Positions 15,879-22,676 of a stretch of DNA of 31,401 nt are shown here, piece by piece. Position 1 is the first letter of the stretch, and each line of letters begins with the position of its first letter. Origin of the DNA: an uncultured Oscillospiraceae bacterium (GTDB lineage Bacteria; Bacillota; Clostridia; Oscillospirales; Acutalibacteraceae); the NCBI GenBank assembly GCA_905198295.1, contig CAJKBW010000031.1, positions 1 to 31,401 of the forward strand, written 5' to 3'. The notes below the pieces were generated by a model that did no database searches, had not been told where the DNA came from, and was given only the letters and a program-made list of their open reading frames with translations. Both the position numbers and the translations under genes were made by a program.

Positions 15879-16454
15879 ATGGTGTTGGACATTACCCGGG
15901 AGCTGACAAATGCGCCGGTGTATCCCGGTGATCCGGCGCCGCGGCTGGAGGCGGTCAGCCGTATGGCCTACGGCGACAGCTGTAATCTCAGTGTGCTGCA
16001 CGCCTGCCTGCATAATGGCACGCATATGGATGCGCCCCGGCATTTTGTGCCGGACGGTGCGGATGCGGCGGAGATCCCGCTTGAGCGGTGTGTGGGGGCG
16101 TGCAGTGTGGTGGAATGGCAGGGGGAGGTAACCGGCGAGGACGCGGAAAAGCTGCTGCCGCATGTGGAGCGCCGCCTGCTGTTCAAGGGGGAGGCGGAGC
16201 TGACGCCGAGTGCCGCTTTCGTGTTTGCTGATGCGGCGATGCTGCTCATCGGGGTGGAGCCGCAGTCGGTGGCACCTGCCGCCTGCTCCGTTCAGGTGCA
16301 TAAAGAGCTGCTCGGTGCGGGGGTTCTGCTGCTGGAAGGGCTGGATCTGTCCGAAGCGGCGGAGGGGCGGTACGATCTTGTCGCCGTGCCGCTGAAAATT
16401 GCCGGTGCAGACGGCACGCCGGTGCGCGCGTTCCTGATGCCACGGACAATATGA
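15879..16454 (+). CDS. Cyclase-family (KynB/arylformamidase-like) metal hydrolase
   Basis: A 191-residue protein of the cyclase superfamily, which includes kynurenine formamidase and related metal-dependent hydrolases. The metal-binding motif HNGTHMDAPRHF occupies residues 45-56 (HxGTHxDxPxH type). The N-terminus MVLDITRELTNAPVYPGDP matches the family's usual LTxxxxxYPGDP start. It is slightly shorter than typical KynB (about 205-215). No other tryptophan-degradation gene is nearby, so the substrate is unknown and a kynB name is not justified. ATG 15879 follows GGGGAGAGG; the longer frame back to 15828 runs through the terminator hairpin. Confidence 0.85.
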   Translation: MVLDITRELTNAPVYPGDPAPRLEAVSRMAYGDSCNLSVLHACLHNGTHMDAPRHFVPDGADAAEIPLERCVGACSVVEWQGEVTGEDAEKLLPHVERRLLFKGEAELTPSAAFVFADAAMLLIGVEPQSVAPAACSVQVHKELLGAGVLLLEGLDLSEAAEGRYDLVAVPLKIAGADGTPVRAFLMPRTI

Positions 16455-16520
16455 AATCCGCCTGCGTTTTGCCGGAAAAGTAGGTAATTTGCTGAAACGA
16501 AAAATTTTTTGAAAAAACAC

Positions 16521-16548
16521 TTGCATTTTGGGAAAAGCGTGTTATAAT
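16521..16548 (+). promoter_or_regulatory. Promoter of the 5S rRNA gene
   Basis: TTGCAT (16521-16526) and a perfect TATAAT (16543-16548) lie 16 bp apart, with a TGN extension just before the -10 box. An A/T-rich stretch directly upstream (16500-16518) resembles an UP element, as expected for rRNA promoters. Confidence 0.8.
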
Positions 16549-16580
16549 GTAACTCGTTCCCCAAAAACAGGAACAAATAA

Positions 16581-16696
<116 letters not shown>

Positions 16697-16701
16697 ACAC
16701 A

Positions 16702-16733
16702 ACCGTCCGATCAATCGATCGGGCGGTTTTTTT
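16702..16733 (+). terminator. Terminator of the 5S rRNA gene
   Basis: An 11-bp stem (16702-16712 with 16717-16727, one G-T pair) has an AATC loop and is followed by a run of seven T residues (16727-16733). It starts a few bases after the mature 5S end. Confidence 0.9.
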
Positions 16734-16831
16734 ATACCATATCCGTCCCATCCGGCATATGCTTTCCGGTGCACGCATATTCTGTGGTGAATAGGCACAC
16801 CCTGATGGGGTGCTTCCGGGAGGAGACGGAC

Positions 16832-17662
16832 ATGCTGGCAGTGCTGCAATTGGATACCCCGCCGAAACGCTCATTCTGGCGGCGCCGTGTACGGCGGAAA
16901 AATCCCGTGCGCACGCAGGTGATGACGATCGGAACCAGTGGATATCTGCAGATTACCGCCGTGCCCGACCGGGAAGGCCGGATCGACTGGGAAGAGGTTC
17001 GGCAGGCCGCGGGACGGGAAGCCGGGCGTATGCTGTTTCCCGCAGGGGTTCGCCCGCCGGAGGGGTACGGTTTCGGCTTTTTCAACGGAAACGCACTCTC
17101 CCGCGCTCTGATGACCGCGGCGGCACAGCAGCTGCTGCGCATGGCATCGGTGCCGCCCAAGCATATGAGTATCGGGCTGTATGACCCGTCCGGCAGCCTT
17201 GCCGCGCTGGTGCCGGCGCTGCTGCCGTTTGCGGCGGATGTGCGGGTGGTCACCGGCCGTCCGCAGGCCTATGAGGGTGCGGAGCGCATCGCCATGGCAA
17301 TGTTCGGCGCCGCACTGCCGGTTACCCGGGAGGCGGAAACGCTCATCGGCTCCAAACTGATCCTTGCGCCGGAAGGGCTTGGCCATATCCGGCCGCGGGC
17401 GCGCGGGCTGGTGCTGTCCGGCGTGCCGGACGACCGGCCGGGCGTGGTCGGCGGCTATGTCCCGCGGGTGCCGGCACAATGGCTGCAGAACGCGCCGGAC
17501 CGCTGCGATATCTGGCGTTTTCTTGCAGGGTTGTATGAACTGAGCGGCCTGCGCGATATTGCCGCGGAACCGCCGCAGATGCTGTATATCGGCGGGCATA
17601 CTTTTTCACTGCGCGATGCCGCCTGGAAGCTGGCGGGACTTGACATCGGCATATCGGTTTAG
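16832..17662 (+). CDS. Conserved-looking protein of unknown function
   Basis: A 276-residue soluble protein that I do not recognise. The N-terminus is basic (KRSFWRRRVRRKN, about 12-24). The rest alternates strands and helices in a Rossmann-like pattern: MSIGLYDPSGSLAALVPALLPFAADVRVVTG (about 115-145), SKLILAPEGLGHIRPRARGLVLSG, and a final segment LYIGGHTFSLRDAAWKLAGLDIGISV. No catalytic motif is identifiable. There is no signal peptide or membrane helix. ATG 16832 follows GGGAGGA at a 7-nt spacing; the extension back to 16769 has no ribosome site. It lies between the 5S gene and greA, and its 3' end contains the greA promoter. Real coding is supported by length, start site and codon use like its neighbours. 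Confidence 0.7.
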   Translation: MLAVLQLDTPPKRSFWRRRVRRKNPVRTQVMTIGTSGYLQITAVPDREGRIDWEEVRQAAGREAGRMLFPAGVRPPEGYGFGFFNGNALSRALMTAAAQQLLRMASVPPKHMSIGLYDPSGSLAALVPALLPFAADVRVVTGRPQAYEGAERIAMAMFGAALPVTREAETLIGSKLILAPEGLGHIRPRARGLVLSGVPDDRPGVVGGYVPRVPAQWLQNAPDRCDIWRFLAGLYELSGLRDIAAEPPQMLYIGGHTFSLRDAAWKLAGLDIGISV

Positions 17663-17668
17663 TATAAT
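17640..17668 (+). promoter_or_regulatory. Consensus promoter of greA
   Basis: A perfect TTGACA (17640-17645) and a perfect TATAAT (17663-17668) are separated by exactly 17 bp. The -35 box lies in the last codons of the preceding gene and the -10 box immediately follows its stop. Confidence 0.88.
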
Positions 17669-17716
17669 AAATCTATTGCTCAAAACTACATTCCGGGAAG
17701 GGGAGGACCCTGCATT

Positions 17717-18190
17717 ATGGTAAAGCAGACCGTCATCACCGATGAGGGCTTAAAACGCCTTGAAAGTGAACTGGAAGAACTGAAAACCGTAAAACGCAAG
17801 GAGATTGCGGAAAAGATCAAGGTCGCGCTTTCGTTCGGTGACCTGTCGGAAAACAGCGAGTACGACGAGGCGAAAAACGAGCAGGCGATTATCGAGGGAC
17901 GTATTGCTGAAATTGAGGCACAGCTGAAAAATGTGCGGGTGCTCGACGAAAGCGAACTCAACAACGAGATGGTGCATGTCGGCTCGAAGGTGACCATCTG
18001 CGAGAAGGGCACCGATACGCCGGAGGAGTATAAAATTGTCGGTTCCACCGAGGCGGATCCGTTCAACGGCCGTATCTCGGACGAGTCCCCGATCGGCAAG
18101 AGCCTGCTGGGCCATGCCGTCGGCGAGACGGTGGAGGTGGAGACGCCGGGCGGCGTGATCTACTTCGTCATTCAGGGCATTTCGAAATAA
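17717..18190 (+). CDS. greA: Transcription elongation factor GreA
   Basis: A 157-residue GreA that rescues backtracked RNA polymerase by stimulating transcript cleavage. The N-terminal coiled coil (about 1-75) contains the tip motif with acidic residues (GDLSENSEYDEAKNEQ, about 35-50). The C-terminal FKBP-like domain ends in a segment reading ESPIGKSLLGHAVGETVEVE then TPGG, as in the family. ATG 17717 is preceded by GGGGAGGA, about 10 nt upstream. It is driven by a consensus promoter and ends at its own terminator before lysS. Confidence 0.96.
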   Translation: MVKQTVITDEGLKRLESELEELKTVKRKEIAEKIKVALSFGDLSENSEYDEAKNEQAIIEGRIAEIEAQLKNVRVLDESELNNEMVHVGSKVTICEKGTDTPEEYKIVGSTEADPFNGRISDESPIGKSLLGHAVGETVEVETPGGVIYFVIQGISK

Positions 18191-18260
18191 TGGCCGGAAT
18201 TCGGAAAAATTCCGGAGGATAGCCAGAACAGCTCCGGCCGCGCGCCGGAAAACGATGGGC

Positions 18261-18292
18261 GCGGGCGGCTGCGGAGTCGCCCGCCCTTTTTT
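18261..18292 (+). terminator. Terminator between greA and lysS
   Basis: A 10-bp stem (18261-18270 with 18275-18284, one G-T pair) has a GCGG loop and is followed by CC and TTTTTT (18287-18292). A second short inverted repeat, CCGGAATT/AATTCCGG, lies just after the greA stop (about 18194-18214) without a T-tract. Confidence 0.85.
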
Positions 18293-18353
18293 GTGATAAA
18301 AAATACGGACGGCCGTTCCCCGGAGCGGTTCGCCGGGACAAGGATGTTGAAGC

Positions 18354-19862
18354 ATGAGCGAAGAAATCACCAATCAGGCCGCTGAGGAGCTCAGCGAAGA
18401 GCAGCTTTCGGAGCTGCTGCGGATCCGCCGCGACAAGCTGACCGCGCTGCAGGAAGCCGGGCAGGATCCGTTTGCCATCACCAAATTCGATGTGACGGCG
18501 AAAAACGCGGACATCCGCGCCCGGTTTGATCAGCTGGAGAATACCGGGGTGACCATTGCCGGCCGTATGATGAGCCGCCGGATCATGGGCAAGGCCAGCT
18601 TTATGGATGTACGTGACGGCTCCGATCGGATGCAGGTGTATGTCCGTAGGGACGATGTGGGCGAAGAGGATTATGCCGCTTTTAAGAAATGGGATATCGG
18701 TGACATTGTGGGGGTGGAAGGCTTTGTGTTCCGCACCCAGAAGGGGGAAATTTCGGTTCACGCCCGGAAAATCACCCTGCTGTCCAAATCTCTGCTGCCT
18801 CTGCCGGAAAAGTTCCACGGTCTGAAGGACACCGACACCCGTTACCGGCAGCGATATATCGATCTGATTGTGAATCCCGAGGTGAAGGACACCTTCCTCA
18901 AGCGCAGCCAGATTCTCCGCGAAATCCGGAATTATCTGGACGGTCTGGGCTATCTGGAGGTGGATACCCCGGTGCTCCATACGCTGGAGATCGGGGCGGC
19001 GGCGCGGCCGTTTGTCACCCATCACAACACGCTGGATATGGACATGTATCTGCGCATCGAAACAGAGCTGTACCTCAAGCGGCTGATCGTGGGCGGTTTT
19101 GACCGGGTATACGAGGTGGGGCGTATTTTCCGCAACGAGGGCATGGATACCTCGCATAACCCCGAGTTCACCTCGGTGGAGATGTATCAGGCGTATACCG
19201 ATTATCACGGCATGATGGATCTGATCGAGGATATGTATACCACCATCACCCGCAAGGTGTGCGGTACCGATATCATTACCTATCAGGGCACCGAGATCCG
19301 TATGGCCGGTCCCTGGGAGCGGCTGACGATGGTGGAAGCGGTGAAAAAGTACGCTGGCGTGGACTATTACGCCTGGGCAACCGATGAGGACGCGCGTGCG
19401 TGCGCCAAGGAAAAAGGCGTAGAAGTGGATGAGGGCGCAGCGGCTACTAAGGGTCATGTGCTGATCGCTTTCTTTGAGGCGTACGTTGAGGATAAGCTGA
19501 TCCAGCCCACCATCATCTACGATTATCCGGTGGAGAATTCTCCGCTTGCCAAGCGCAAGGCGTCGGATCCTGCATTTACTGAGCGGTTTGAGTATTTCAT
19601 CTATAACCGGGACATGGGTAATGCTTTTTCGGAGCTGAACGACCCTATCGACCAGCGGGAGCGCTTCGTCCGCCAGGTGGAGCAGAAGAGGGCGCAGGGT
19701 GCCAACGCCGAGGTGGATGAGGACTTCATCACTGCGCTGGAATACGGCATGCCGCCCACGGGCGGTCTGGGTTTTGGCCTTGACCGGCTGGTGATGCTGC
19801 TCACCGACAGCGCGTCTATCCGGGATGTGCTGCTGTTCCCGACAATGAAACCGCTGGGATAA
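18354..19862 (+). CDS. lysS: Lysyl-tRNA synthetase, class II
   Basis: A 502-residue class II enzyme that charges tRNA-Lys. It has an N-terminal anticodon-binding OB fold (about 60-175, ITIAGRMMSRRIMGKASFMDV type). The catalytic core shows motif 2 (YEVGRIFRNEGMDTSHNPEF) and motif 3 (PTGGLGFGLDRLVMLL) with the usual C-terminal DVLLFPTMKPLG. Length is normal and the C-terminus is intact, so whatever begins after it has not truncated the gene. The start at 18354 has an AAGGA site about 11 nt upstream. I find no T-box or other leader in the 160 bp before it. It is the last gene with the GC-rich composition of the left part of the window. Confidence 0.97.
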   Translation: MSEEITNQAAEELSEEQLSELLRIRRDKLTALQEAGQDPFAITKFDVTAKNADIRARFDQLENTGVTIAGRMMSRRIMGKASFMDVRDGSDRMQVYVRRDDVGEEDYAAFKKWDIGDIVGVEGFVFRTQKGEISVHARKITLLSKSLLPLPEKFHGLKDTDTRYRQRYIDLIVNPEVKDTFLKRSQILREIRNYLDGLGYLEVDTPVLHTLEIGAAARPFVTHHNTLDMDMYLRIETELYLKRLIVGGFDRVYEVGRIFRNEGMDTSHNPEFTSVEMYQAYTDYHGMMDLIEDMYTTITRKVCGTDIITYQGTEIRMAGPWERLTMVEAVKKYAGVDYYAWATDEDARACAKEKGVEVDEGAAATKGHVLIAFFEAYVEDKLIQPTIIYDYPVENSPLAKRKASDPAFTERFEYFIYNRDMGNAFSELNDPIDQRERFVRQVEQKRAQGANAEVDEDFITALEYGMPPTGGLGFGLDRLVMLLTDSASIRDVLLFPTMKPLG

Positions 19863-19994
19863 AAAACGGCAAAAAATCCCGAAATAACGAGATATAAAGA
19901 GATTTAGAGGGCAAACTTACGCCGATTTACGCCAAACTTACGCCAATGAATGTTTGCTGCGATGCAAAAAAGGAAATACATTTTGACTTTTTGG

Positions 19995-20030
19995 AAGAGT
20001 CTCGTGTTTATTACGAGGCTCTTTCTTTTT
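19995..20030 (+). terminator. Terminator in the lysS-DUF5348 interval
   Basis: AAGAG-T-CTCGT (19995-20005) pairs with ACGAG-G-CTCTT (20013-20023), an 11-position stem with one T-G pair, followed by TCTTTTT. It probably ends lysS transcription or transcription from a gene lost at the boundary. Confidence 0.75.
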
Positions 20031-20060
20031 GCTTTGCTCCTAATATTTGTTTTTGAAATT

Positions 20061-20090
20061 TTGGCGTAAAGAGTGGCGTATAGATATAAA
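20061..20090 (+). promoter_or_regulatory. Possible promoter of the DUF5348-like gene, overlapping GGCGTA motifs
   Basis: TTGGCG (20061-20066) and TATAAA (20085-20090) are 18 bp apart. The -35 box and spacer coincide with the two GGCGTA motifs, so a protein bound there would occlude the promoter. The boxes are imperfect; the call is tentative. Confidence 0.4.
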
Positions 20091-20110
20091 GAGCTATTAA
20101 GGAGAATTTT

Positions 20111-20326
20111 ATGAAAAGACATGGCATTCTAATTTATAATTCTGATACTGATAGAATGGACATACGATTTGGGTTAGAGGATTATTATGGTGGGCTTCAT
20201 TGTGGTACACCTATGGAAGTATTCGTAAATAATGAATGGATACCCACTCGGATCGAAATGAATGATGACTGGTATCTGGTTGGAATTAAGATATCTCCCA
20301 TTTCAGGATTACAAGTCCGAATTTAA
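20111..20326 (+). CDS. Small DUF5348-like protein
   Basis: A 71-residue protein. The C-terminal half, GTPMEVFVNNEWIPTRIEMN followed by DDWYLVGI and GLQVRI, matches what I remember of DUF5348, small proteins found repeatedly in integrative and conjugative elements of Firmicutes. Their biochemical role is unknown. The ATG at 20111 is preceded by TAAGGAGA. It is the first gene of the AT-richer segment and is followed by a hairpin terminator. Its family association is the best single hint that a mobile element begins after lysS. Confidence 0.75.
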   Translation: MKRHGILIYNSDTDRMDIRFGLEDYYGGLHCGTPMEVFVNNEWIPTRIEMNDDWYLVGIKISPISGLQVRI

Positions 20327-20340
20327 CAATTTAATATTGT

Positions 20341-20380
20341 GGGCAGCCCTTCTTGAGATCGATGGAGCTGCCCTATTTTT
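20341..20380 (+). terminator. Terminator after the DUF5348-like gene
   Basis: GGGCAGC (20341-20347) pairs with GCTGCCC (20367-20373) around a 19-nt loop and is followed by TATTTTT. The large loop makes it moderate in strength. Confidence 0.6.
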
Positions 20381-20411
20381 ATGCAAAAATTGAAGAAAGG
20401 AGTTTGCCGTT

Positions 20412-21485
20412 ATGAAATGCTTGCTGAAATATCAGTGGGTCAAACTGCAGCGAAATCGTCTGCCTGAAGGCAAAGGTGTTATGAGTGCTTGGGCAAAGTT
20501 GGCATCACGAGCAGCATTCCGTAAGGGGCAAGCATCCTATTGCGGGCATATTAACGCTGTAACCCCCGGAATGTGGGCCGGAGGGATTGTAGGGCTAAAA
20601 AGCATTCTCGGCACCAGAAGCCGCGCTATAGCGTTGGAAACGCTTGATAAACTGTCCGGGCTGGGATACATTCAGTATACCCTTGATGAAAAAACAAAGA
20701 AGTTGACCTATCAAATCTCAGACTGGGTTGTAAAATGCTCCGGCGAAGGTTGTATGGACAGTGCCGTATATGCAACAGACGGATATGGATTTCTATGCCT
20801 TCCCCGCAGCATCACGCAGAGGCTCATAGATAACAATTACATATTTGATGAAGCTGACGCATGGCTTGATCTTTGGTGCCACACGGTATTTGAGGATCCA
20901 AGCAATGCGTTTTCTTTTTTGGCACCTGCAGTACAATTCCGGCACGAAGGCGCCCTTTTAACTTTGGAAAAACTTGGGCAACGCTGGAACTGGGAAAAAA
21001 CGAAAGTATGGAGATTTTTCAAAAAGCATGGGGATGTCTTTACTCTATACCGACTTCCCGGTTCTTACGGCTGTCTGGTTTTCAATATATCGTATCCGAT
21101 GGATACACCGGTTTTCTTGCCTGAACAGTCAGCAGTTCTGCGTATTCTTGAGAAAATACGCACTTTAGGTGCAAATGCGTATAAAATCGGCAGCGATCAT
21201 CAGCATATCAATCGCCTGATCGCATGGTACAGCAAATACACGGTGCAAATTGCGACCCCCAAGGAGGACGAAAATCGCGTTGCACTTTCCGACCATATAA
21301 TATGCGCGTATATTTCTCATTGTTGGAATTGTAAGAATTGTAATTATGACTGCCAGAGTAACAGGTATATATCTATTACCATGCAGGAAACGAATAAAAT
21401 CCGAGGCCCGTGTCGGTCTGTGGATATCACAAAAATCGCAAAGGAGTATTTTACATATGAGAAAGCAGGACGATTTGCTGTATGA
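20412..21485 (+). CDS. Integrative-element protein with winged-helix-like N-domain and Cys cluster
   Basis: A 357-residue protein of a type I associate with conjugative elements of Clostridia, but whose function I cannot name. The N-terminal ~115 residues (WAKLASRAAFRKGQASYCG, RSRAIALETLDKLSGLGYIQYT, KLTYQISDWV) look like a winged-helix unit similar to primosome or replication-initiator modules. The middle has another helix-turn-helix-like stretch (LLTLEKLGQRWNWEKTKVWRFFKKHG, about 178-203). Near the C-terminus is a compact cysteine cluster, C304-x2-C307-x2-C310-x3-C314, which could bind zinc. ATG 20412 follows AAAGGAG at a 9-nt spacing. The last 29 bp overlap the next gene. DNA binding is inferred; the exact role is open. 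Confidence 0.6.
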   Translation: MKCLLKYQWVKLQRNRLPEGKGVMSAWAKLASRAAFRKGQASYCGHINAVTPGMWAGGIVGLKSILGTRSRAIALETLDKLSGLGYIQYTLDEKTKKLTYQISDWVVKCSGEGCMDSAVYATDGYGFLCLPRSITQRLIDNNYIFDEADAWLDLWCHTVFEDPSNAFSFLAPAVQFRHEGALLTLEKLGQRWNWEKTKVWRFFKKHGDVFTLYRLPGSYGCLVFNISYPMDTPVFLPEQSAVLRILEKIRTLGANAYKIGSDHQHINRLIAWYSKYTVQIATPKEDENRVALSDHIICAYISHCWNCKNCNYDCQSNRYISITMQETNKIRGPCRSVDITKIAKEYFTYEKAGRFAV

Positions 21486-22086
21486 ACAGCAAGAAAAGCG
21501 CATACAGGCGCAGTCAGACGCCTTTATTACACTTCTGACAAAGCGAGGGATTCTTGCAGATCAACAGATTGATGACGAGAAAAAACGGGTTGCTAAGCAG
21601 GAAAAGTTAAAAAACAGCTATCACAACACCTTATTGCTTTTGCAGCACTACCGTACTCTCGTCTGGATGCTGGAGTGTTTTCCGCAAACGGTGGCGGCAG
21701 AACTGGATAAACCTTTTGAGGGTATTGATAAGTTGCTTGAAGATGTGGATGTGGCAGTCACACTGGGAAACAAGAAGATTGAGAGCCGCATTGAGGGTGT
21801 GCAGCGTTCCCGTCTGTTGATGGATCGTGTCAACGAGGCTCTGACGGTGCTAAAAAAGAAACCGGAAAATGGTGAGTGCCTGTATAATCTTATTTACACC
21901 ACCTACATCATCCCGGAAAAACTGAGTCATCAGGAGCTGTTGTTTCGGCTGAATATGTCTTCGCGTCATTATTATCGCCTTCGTCAACAGGCAATCACCG
22001 TTCTTTCCATTCGTCTGTGGGCAGCTCCCGCATCGGATGTAGACGGTTGGCTGGACATGCTGACACTGCTGGAGGGATTGGAATAG
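21457..22086 (+). CDS. ArpU/sigma-like transcriptional regulator of an integrative element
   Basis: A 209-residue, helix-rich protein. The C-terminal part has an ArpU/DUF1492-like helix-turn-helix: LYNLIYTTYIIPEKLSHQEL, then LFRLNMSSRHYYRLRQQAITVLSIRLW (about 140-188). Such proteins act as late-gene or element regulators in phages and conjugative elements. The N-terminal ~70 residues are highly charged and probably coiled-coil. I start at ATG 21457, which follows AAAGGAG; the open frame extends back to 21346 but overlaps the preceding gene more deeply and has no ribosome site there. A promoter-like element begins about 40 bp after the stop and could be its target. Confidence 0.6.
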   Translation: MRKQDDLLYEQQEKRIQAQSDAFITLLTKRGILADQQIDDEKKRVAKQEKLKNSYHNTLLLLQHYRTLVWMLECFPQTVAAELDKPFEGIDKLLEDVDVAVTLGNKKIESRIEGVQRSRLLMDRVNEALTVLKKKPENGECLYNLIYTTYIIPEKLSHQELLFRLNMSSRHYYRLRQQAITVLSIRLWAAPASDVDGWLDMLTLLEGLE

Positions 22087-22126
22087 TATGCCTATAAAAA
22101 GGCAAAAAGTTGGCGGAGTAAAGCCG

Positions 22127-22155
22127 ATGACACGAGGATGGGAAAATGCTAAAAT
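22127..22155 (+). promoter_or_regulatory. Promoter of a short terminated transcript
   Basis: ATGACA (22127-22132) and TAAAAT (22150-22155) have a 17-bp spacing and one mismatch each to consensus. Transcription would start near 22162, only about 30 nt before a terminator hairpin. Confidence 0.55.
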
Positions 22156-22188
22156 GATAGTGTCCCAAACTGGGATCGGGCAATGGTG

Positions 22189-22232
22189 ATGCCGTTTCTT
22201 GAGCTGAAAAGCTGAGAGGAACGGCATTTTTT
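22189..22232 (+). terminator. Strong terminator or attenuator with GAAA loop
   Basis: An outer stem of about 11 bp (ATGCCGTTTCT with AGAGGAACGGCAT) continues into AGCT-GAAA-AGCT and is followed by TTTTTT. It lies between a candidate promoter (22127-22155) and the small ORF at 22268. It could act as an attenuator, or as the terminator of a ~70-nt RNA that also contains a TCCCA/TGGGA mini-hairpin (22163-22175). Confidence 0.8.
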
Positions 22233-22267
22233 GTTGCCTAAATATCAGAGAAAGGAGATACGCAGAC

Positions 22268-22357
22268 ATGAATAAACAACTCAAACTGGGCGGTGATAAG
22301 GTGAAAACCGCCTACTGGTCGATTGTGAGTAGACTGGTACAACAAATTCAGCAATGA
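22268..22357 (+). pseudogene. 29-codon ORF, probable broken start of the TPR gene
   Basis: ATG 22268 is preceded by a good GAAAGGAGA site (22250-22258) and opens MNKQLKLGGDKVKTAYWSIV, stopping at 22355-22357. From 22329 the next frame is open into the TPR gene (VDWYNKFSNDRYY before its GTG). A one-base slip in 22329-22354 would join the two into one ~135-residue protein. It could also be a genuine small peptide. I do not recognise the sequence. Confidence 0.4.
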
Positions 22358-22367
22358 CAGATACTAT

Positions 22368-22676
22368 GTGATCGATACTCTGCTTGACGCTGTTGCCGAG
22401 CATCCTACCTGGGCAAAGGGACATCTGATGTTGGGTCTATCTTATTACGAAAGAGAAGACAATACATCTGCAATTTACTATTTGAAAAAGGCGCAGCTTC
22501 TTGATCCATCGGACGGCTATTCCCTGTGCTATCTCGGTGTGATTTCCTATGACAGAGGAAGCTATAAGGCAGCGGCGGAATATCTGAACAGTGCTGAGAA
22601 ACTTGCGGGAAACGACAACTATTTACGGAAGATCATTGATACCTATCAGGAATATGTGGCAAGGGAGGCGGAGTAA
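22368..22676 (+). pseudogene. TPR-repeat protein, probably 5'-truncated or frameshifted
   Basis: A 102-residue stretch with two tetratricopeptide-like units: AKGHLMLGLSYYEREDNTSAIYYLKKAQLLDPSD (about 16-49) and GYSLCYLGVISYDRGSYKAAAEYLNSAEKLAG (about 50-81). These units mediate protein-protein contacts. The only in-frame start is GTG 22368, and it has no ribosome site; coding-like sequence continues upstream to 22329. The proper start may be the well-placed ATG at 22268 in another frame. Its stop directly abuts the GTG of the secreted-protein gene, and AAGGGAGGCGG near its end serves that gene, so the two were or are one transcript. Confidence 0.5.

Larger units (their letters stand above)
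19890..20093 (+). repeat. Boundary segment with 12-bp direct repeats and TACGCC motifs
   Basis: The string AGATATAAAGAG occurs at 19890-19901 and again at 20082-20093. Just inside the left copy are three TACGCC motifs in one direction (19918-19923, 19928-19933, 19939-19944), spaced 10 and 11 bp, about one helical turn. Just inside the right copy are two in the opposite direction (20063-20068, 20075-20080). An 11-bp perfect inverted repeat, TTTACGCCAAA/TTTGGCGTAAA, joins 19926-19936 with 20060-20070. The segment marks the change from GC-rich core to AT-richer DNA. It could be a recombinase attachment region or an operator array for the downstream promoter. Confidence 0.6.

Noticed and set aside
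15879..16454. Naming the cyclase-family gene kynB
   Set aside because: Only the shared metal motif is seen; no tryptophan-degradation genes are near and the family covers several substrates.
15255..16526. 423-codon minus-strand open frame over leuD and the cyclase gene
   Set aside because: It crosses a terminator hairpin and two recognisable genes and ends near the 5S promoter; no motif supports it.
18191..18353. Possible T-box in front of lysS
   Set aside because: The leader is too short and lacks the GGTACCGCG element; it only contains the greA terminator and a small inverted repeat.
19863..20110. CRISPR-like array from the repeated TACGCC motifs
   Set aside because: The repeats are 6-11 bp, change orientation and are spaced about one helical turn, with no 25-40 bp repeats or spacers.
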